Assembly (NCBI GenBank): GCA_021818355.1
Contig: JAKAEN010000002.1
Span: forward strand, 1-34,089
Source of the DNA: Actinomycetes bacterium
GTDB lineage: Bacteria > Actinomycetota > Acidimicrobiia > Acidimicrobiales > Acidimicrobiaceae
Length of the DNA: 34,089 nt
Direction of reading: 5' to 3'
Position 1 is the first letter of the stretch. The number at the start of each line of letters is the position of its first letter. Below, piece after piece: positions 32,136 through 34,089 of this stretch. Made by a program: the position numbers and the translations under genes. Below the pieces are notes generated by a model, which worked only from the letters and a program-made list of their open reading frames with translations, did no database searches and had not been told where the DNA came from.

Positions 32136-33560
32136 ATGCCGTTGCCCAGATCCACGCCAAGCCACGAGCGCAACCTGGCCCTGCTGGTGGCAGGCGCATT
32201 CTTCATGGAGTTCCTTGACGGCACGATTCTCACCACCTCGATTCCGGTCATAGCCAGGAGCTTGGGTGTGGGCGCCGGCCGCGCCGGGATCACGATCACC
32301 GCCTACATGCTGGTCATGGCGGTGCTGATCCCGCTCTCCGGATGGGTCGCAGAAAGATCCGGCACGCGCAGGGTCTTCATATCGGCGATCGCCATCTTTA
32401 CCTTGGGATCCCTGGCCTGCGCGCTGAGCGGAAGCCTCCTGGAACTCACCGCCGCGCGAATCGCGCAAGGGGTGGGGGGCGCGATGATGGTTCCGGTCGG
32501 ACGTTTGGCGGTGCTCAACTCTACGCCCAAGGAGAGGCTGGTCACCGCGATCGCCTACCTGACCTGGCCCGCACTCACCGCTCCCGTCATCGCCCCCCTG
32601 CTGGGAGGAGTGATCACCACGTACTCGTCCTGGCACTGGATCTTCATCATCAACGTCCCCCTCGGTGTGCTGGCCTTGGTTGCGGCCTGGTTCCTTGTTC
32701 CCGCCACCGGTTCTCGCGGCGGCCGTCCGCTCGACTGGACGGGCTTCGCCCTGGTCGGTCTGGGCCTTGGCATACTCGCTTACGCCGCTTCCGAAGCGGC
32801 GGGAACGCATCCCGGCTGGGGGGCCATAGCGGCGGAGACGCTTGTCGGAGCGATCTTCACCGTCGGCGCCGTAGCCCACCTGAGGCGGGCGCCAGACCCC
32901 TTGCTCGCGTTCTCTCCGCTCGCGACGGAGTCGTTCCGTGTGGCGCACACTGCGGGAAGCGTCTTCAGGCTGACGGTGAGCGCGGTGCCCTTCCTGCTTC
33001 CGCTCATGTTCGAGCTGGCCTTCCACTGGTCGCCCATCAGGGCGGGAACTCTGGTCCTTCTTCTTTATCTCGGCAATGTGGGCATCAAGCCTTTCACCAC
33101 GCCAATGCTCAGGCGGTTCGGTTTCCGCCCGGTGATGCTGGTGGCCACTGTAAGCCTCGCCGCTTCACTGCTGCTATCCGCGGCTGTGACATCACACACG
33201 TCTCTGCTGATCATCGGGGTACTGATGGTCTTTTCCGGGGCCGCCAGGTCGGTCGGCTTCACCGCGTACAACACCGTCGCCTTCGCCGACATAGATCAGG
33301 CGGGCATGAACCGGGCCAACACGCTCGCCTCCACGCTGCAACAGCTCGCCGCCGGATTCGGCGTCGCGCTCGGGGCGGTTCTACTCCAGGCGGCGCAAGG
33401 GTTTCGATCTCTGGAAACCGCCCTGGGCGCGGCCGGGGGAGGTCTCGACCCCTACCGCTTCAGCTTCCTGGCCCTGGCGGCCTTTTCCGTCCTCGCCGCG
33501 CTCGGGGCAGCTCGCGCCTCTTCCGAGATTGGTTTGGCCGCCCGCCCTCTGCGTGCGTAG
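32136..33560 (+). CDS. MFS exporter, DHA2 (EmrB/QacA-like) family
   Basis: A 474-residue major facilitator transporter that probably exports drugs or small molecules by proton antiport. The first helix has FMEFLDGTILTTSIPVIARS, typical of the 14-helix DHA2 subfamily; GWVAERSGTRRVF is the loop motif A region between helices 2 and 3, and the long RIAQGVGGAMMVPVGR and APVIAPLLGGVITTYSSWHW segments match motifs C and D-like parts of the family. Fourteen hydrophobic segments can be counted roughly. AAGG and GGGAAG precede the ATG at 32136; the frame is open further upstream without family similarity. The gene is divergent from the Nudix-like gene; no TetR or MarR regulator is adjacent. Confidence 0.88.
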   Translation: MPLPRSTPSHERNLALLVAGAFFMEFLDGTILTTSIPVIARSLGVGAGRAGITITAYMLVMAVLIPLSGWVAERSGTRRVFISAIAIFTLGSLACALSGSLLELTAARIAQGVGGAMMVPVGRLAVLNSTPKERLVTAIAYLTWPALTAPVIAPLLGGVITTYSSWHWIFIINVPLGVLALVAAWFLVPATGSRGGRPLDWTGFALVGLGLGILAYAASEAAGTHPGWGAIAAETLVGAIFTVGAVAHLRRAPDPLLAFSPLATESFRVAHTAGSVFRLTVSAVPFLLPLMFELAFHWSPIRAGTLVLLLYLGNVGIKPFTTPMLRRFGFRPVMLVATVSLAASLLLSAAVTSHTSLLIIGVLMVFSGAARSVGFTAYNTVAFADIDQAGMNRANTLASTLQQLAAGFGVALGAVLLQAAQGFRSLETALGAAGGGLDPYRFSFLALAAFSVLAALGAARASSEIGLAARPLRA

Positions 33561-33595
33561 CAGAGGACGCGCTCCTTGCGGCTAACGTTCCCGGG

Positions 33596-34075
33596 ATGAT
33601 GGAGCACCGACGTGCGATCGGAGCGTTCGCGGCCTTTGCAATCGCCGCTTCCGCTGGTCTTGGGGCTTGCGGCACCAAGTCGGCGGCCGCACCCGCCTCG
33701 CCGGAGCCGGAGACCGCCAGCCGGCTCCTCGCGGTCGCGTCCAGCTTCAACCGGGAGTACGCGGCCAACGACATCGGGCCTGTCTACGCCCGGTGGGACG
33801 CGCGCAGTCGCAGTGTCATCAGTGAAGCCCAGTACATCCTGCGCCATCAAGAGTGCCCGTCACACCCGGGAACTCCCGTCACCGAGAGTGCGGCCCCTTC
33901 CGGAGATGGATGGTGGGAAGTCCACTATTCGGTCGACGGAGTCCAGCTGACCGATTTCTGGATTTACCAGGGCGGCCGATGGCGCTTCGACCTGTTCCGC
34001 TCCAACCCCGGAGCCGTGAGCCTTTACAGGCTGCCGATGGCCAAGTACATGCAGGCCGTGGGGTGTGCCCGGTGA
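33596..34075 (+). CDS. Small lipoprotein
   Basis: A 159-residue predicted lipoprotein: a short basic N terminus, an Ala-rich hydrophobic core and lipobox GLGAC with Cys25, followed by an Ala/Pro linker. The mature part, around SSFNREYAANDIGPVYARWD, DGWWEVHYSVDGVQLTDFW and GGRWRFDLFRSNPGAVSLY, looks like a small alpha/beta domain of the NTF2-like type, but I cannot assign it. A Met-Met start at 33596/33599 follows CCCGGG. It begins 35 bp after the MFS stop. A much longer frame that overlaps the MFS gene in another phase is not real in its N-terminal part. Confidence 0.75.
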   Translation: MMEHRRAIGAFAAFAIAASAGLGACGTKSAAAPASPEPETASRLLAVASSFNREYAANDIGPVYARWDARSRSVISEAQYILRHQECPSHPGTPVTESAAPSGDGWWEVHYSVDGVQLTDFWIYQGGRWRFDLFRSNPGAVSLYRLPMAKYMQAVGCAR

Positions 34076-34089
34076 GCACCTCGGGGACC
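34072..34089 (+). CDS. Possible start of a further gene (partial)
   Basis: GTG at 34072-34074 overlaps the lipoprotein stop as GTGA and opens a frame that runs to the window edge (six codons). Such overlaps are common in coupled genes, but too little sequence is visible to be sure. Confidence 0.25.

Noticed and set aside
32342-33595. A long plus-strand frame overlapping the MFS gene and running into the lipoprotein
   Set aside because: The part overlapping the MFS gene is Arg/Gly-rich shadow sequence; only the section from 33596 has a signal peptide and lipobox. A fusion is not supported.

Overview
The window is high-GC DNA with tight, mostly minus-strand gene clusters. The best clue to its origin is the cell-division block: fhaA-fhaB-pstP-pbpA-pknB facing trpG/pabA, with crgA next to it. 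This is the classic arrangement of Actinomycetota. The Thr-rich tails on exported proteins, the DUF4395, DUF4389 and GerMN proteins and the many lipoproteins would fit a deep-branching class such as Acidimicrobiia. The phylum is well supported; the class is inference. I see no prophage, insertion sequence, integrase, CRISPR array or plasmid gene, so this looks like ordinary chromosome.

Layout. 1-630: 5' part of a secreted Cys-containing protein with a Thr-rich 45-bp repeat tail, running off the left edge. 631-1074: hairpin-rich gap. 1075-5774: PLP-dependent decarboxylase, divergent amidase, MarR regulator and patatin-like lipase. 5780-8668: larB-larC (nickel-pincer nucleotide synthesis) and an aldo/keto reductase. 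8761-9803: pheA followed by tRNA-Ser(UGA). 9857-12852: HTH_42 winged-helix protein, hisS and a small lipoprotein. 13045-16601: DUF4395 protein, adenine deaminase and acetyl-CoA acetyltransferase, closed by a strong bidirectional terminator. 16710-20633: lipoprotein, S9/DPP-IV-like peptidase and crgA. 20714-26996: pabA/trpG facing the five-gene signalling and peptidoglycan operon. 27167-29103: carboxymuconolactone-decarboxylase-family protein, a 58-residue DUF4177 protein in otherwise gene-poor DNA, tRNA-Leu(CAG) and tRNA-Ser(GCU). 29208-34075: GerMN lipoprotein, DUF4389 membrane protein, a Nudix-fold protein with a ruined catalytic box, an MFS exporter and a lipoprotein; a further gene may start at 34072.

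How the genes work together. FhaA and FhaB read phosphothreonines made by PknB and erased by PstP, and PbpA is the transpeptidase of the same elongation/division machinery; CrgA is a divisome organiser. The five operon genes are separated by at most a few bases or overlap, so they are probably one transcript. The usual rodA and pknA are missing from it. Both PknB and PstP end outside the membrane in Thr-rich tracts, a feature shared with the secreted protein at the left edge.

The points most worth a second look are the Nudix protein that keeps the exact spacing of the Nudix box but only one of its four glutamates, the Thr-rich tails on kinase, phosphatase and secreted protein, the reduced fha-pknB operon, the hairpin series at 749-1065, and the paired dyads in the decarboxylase/amidase divergent promoter. 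I found no convincing wholly new multi-gene system.
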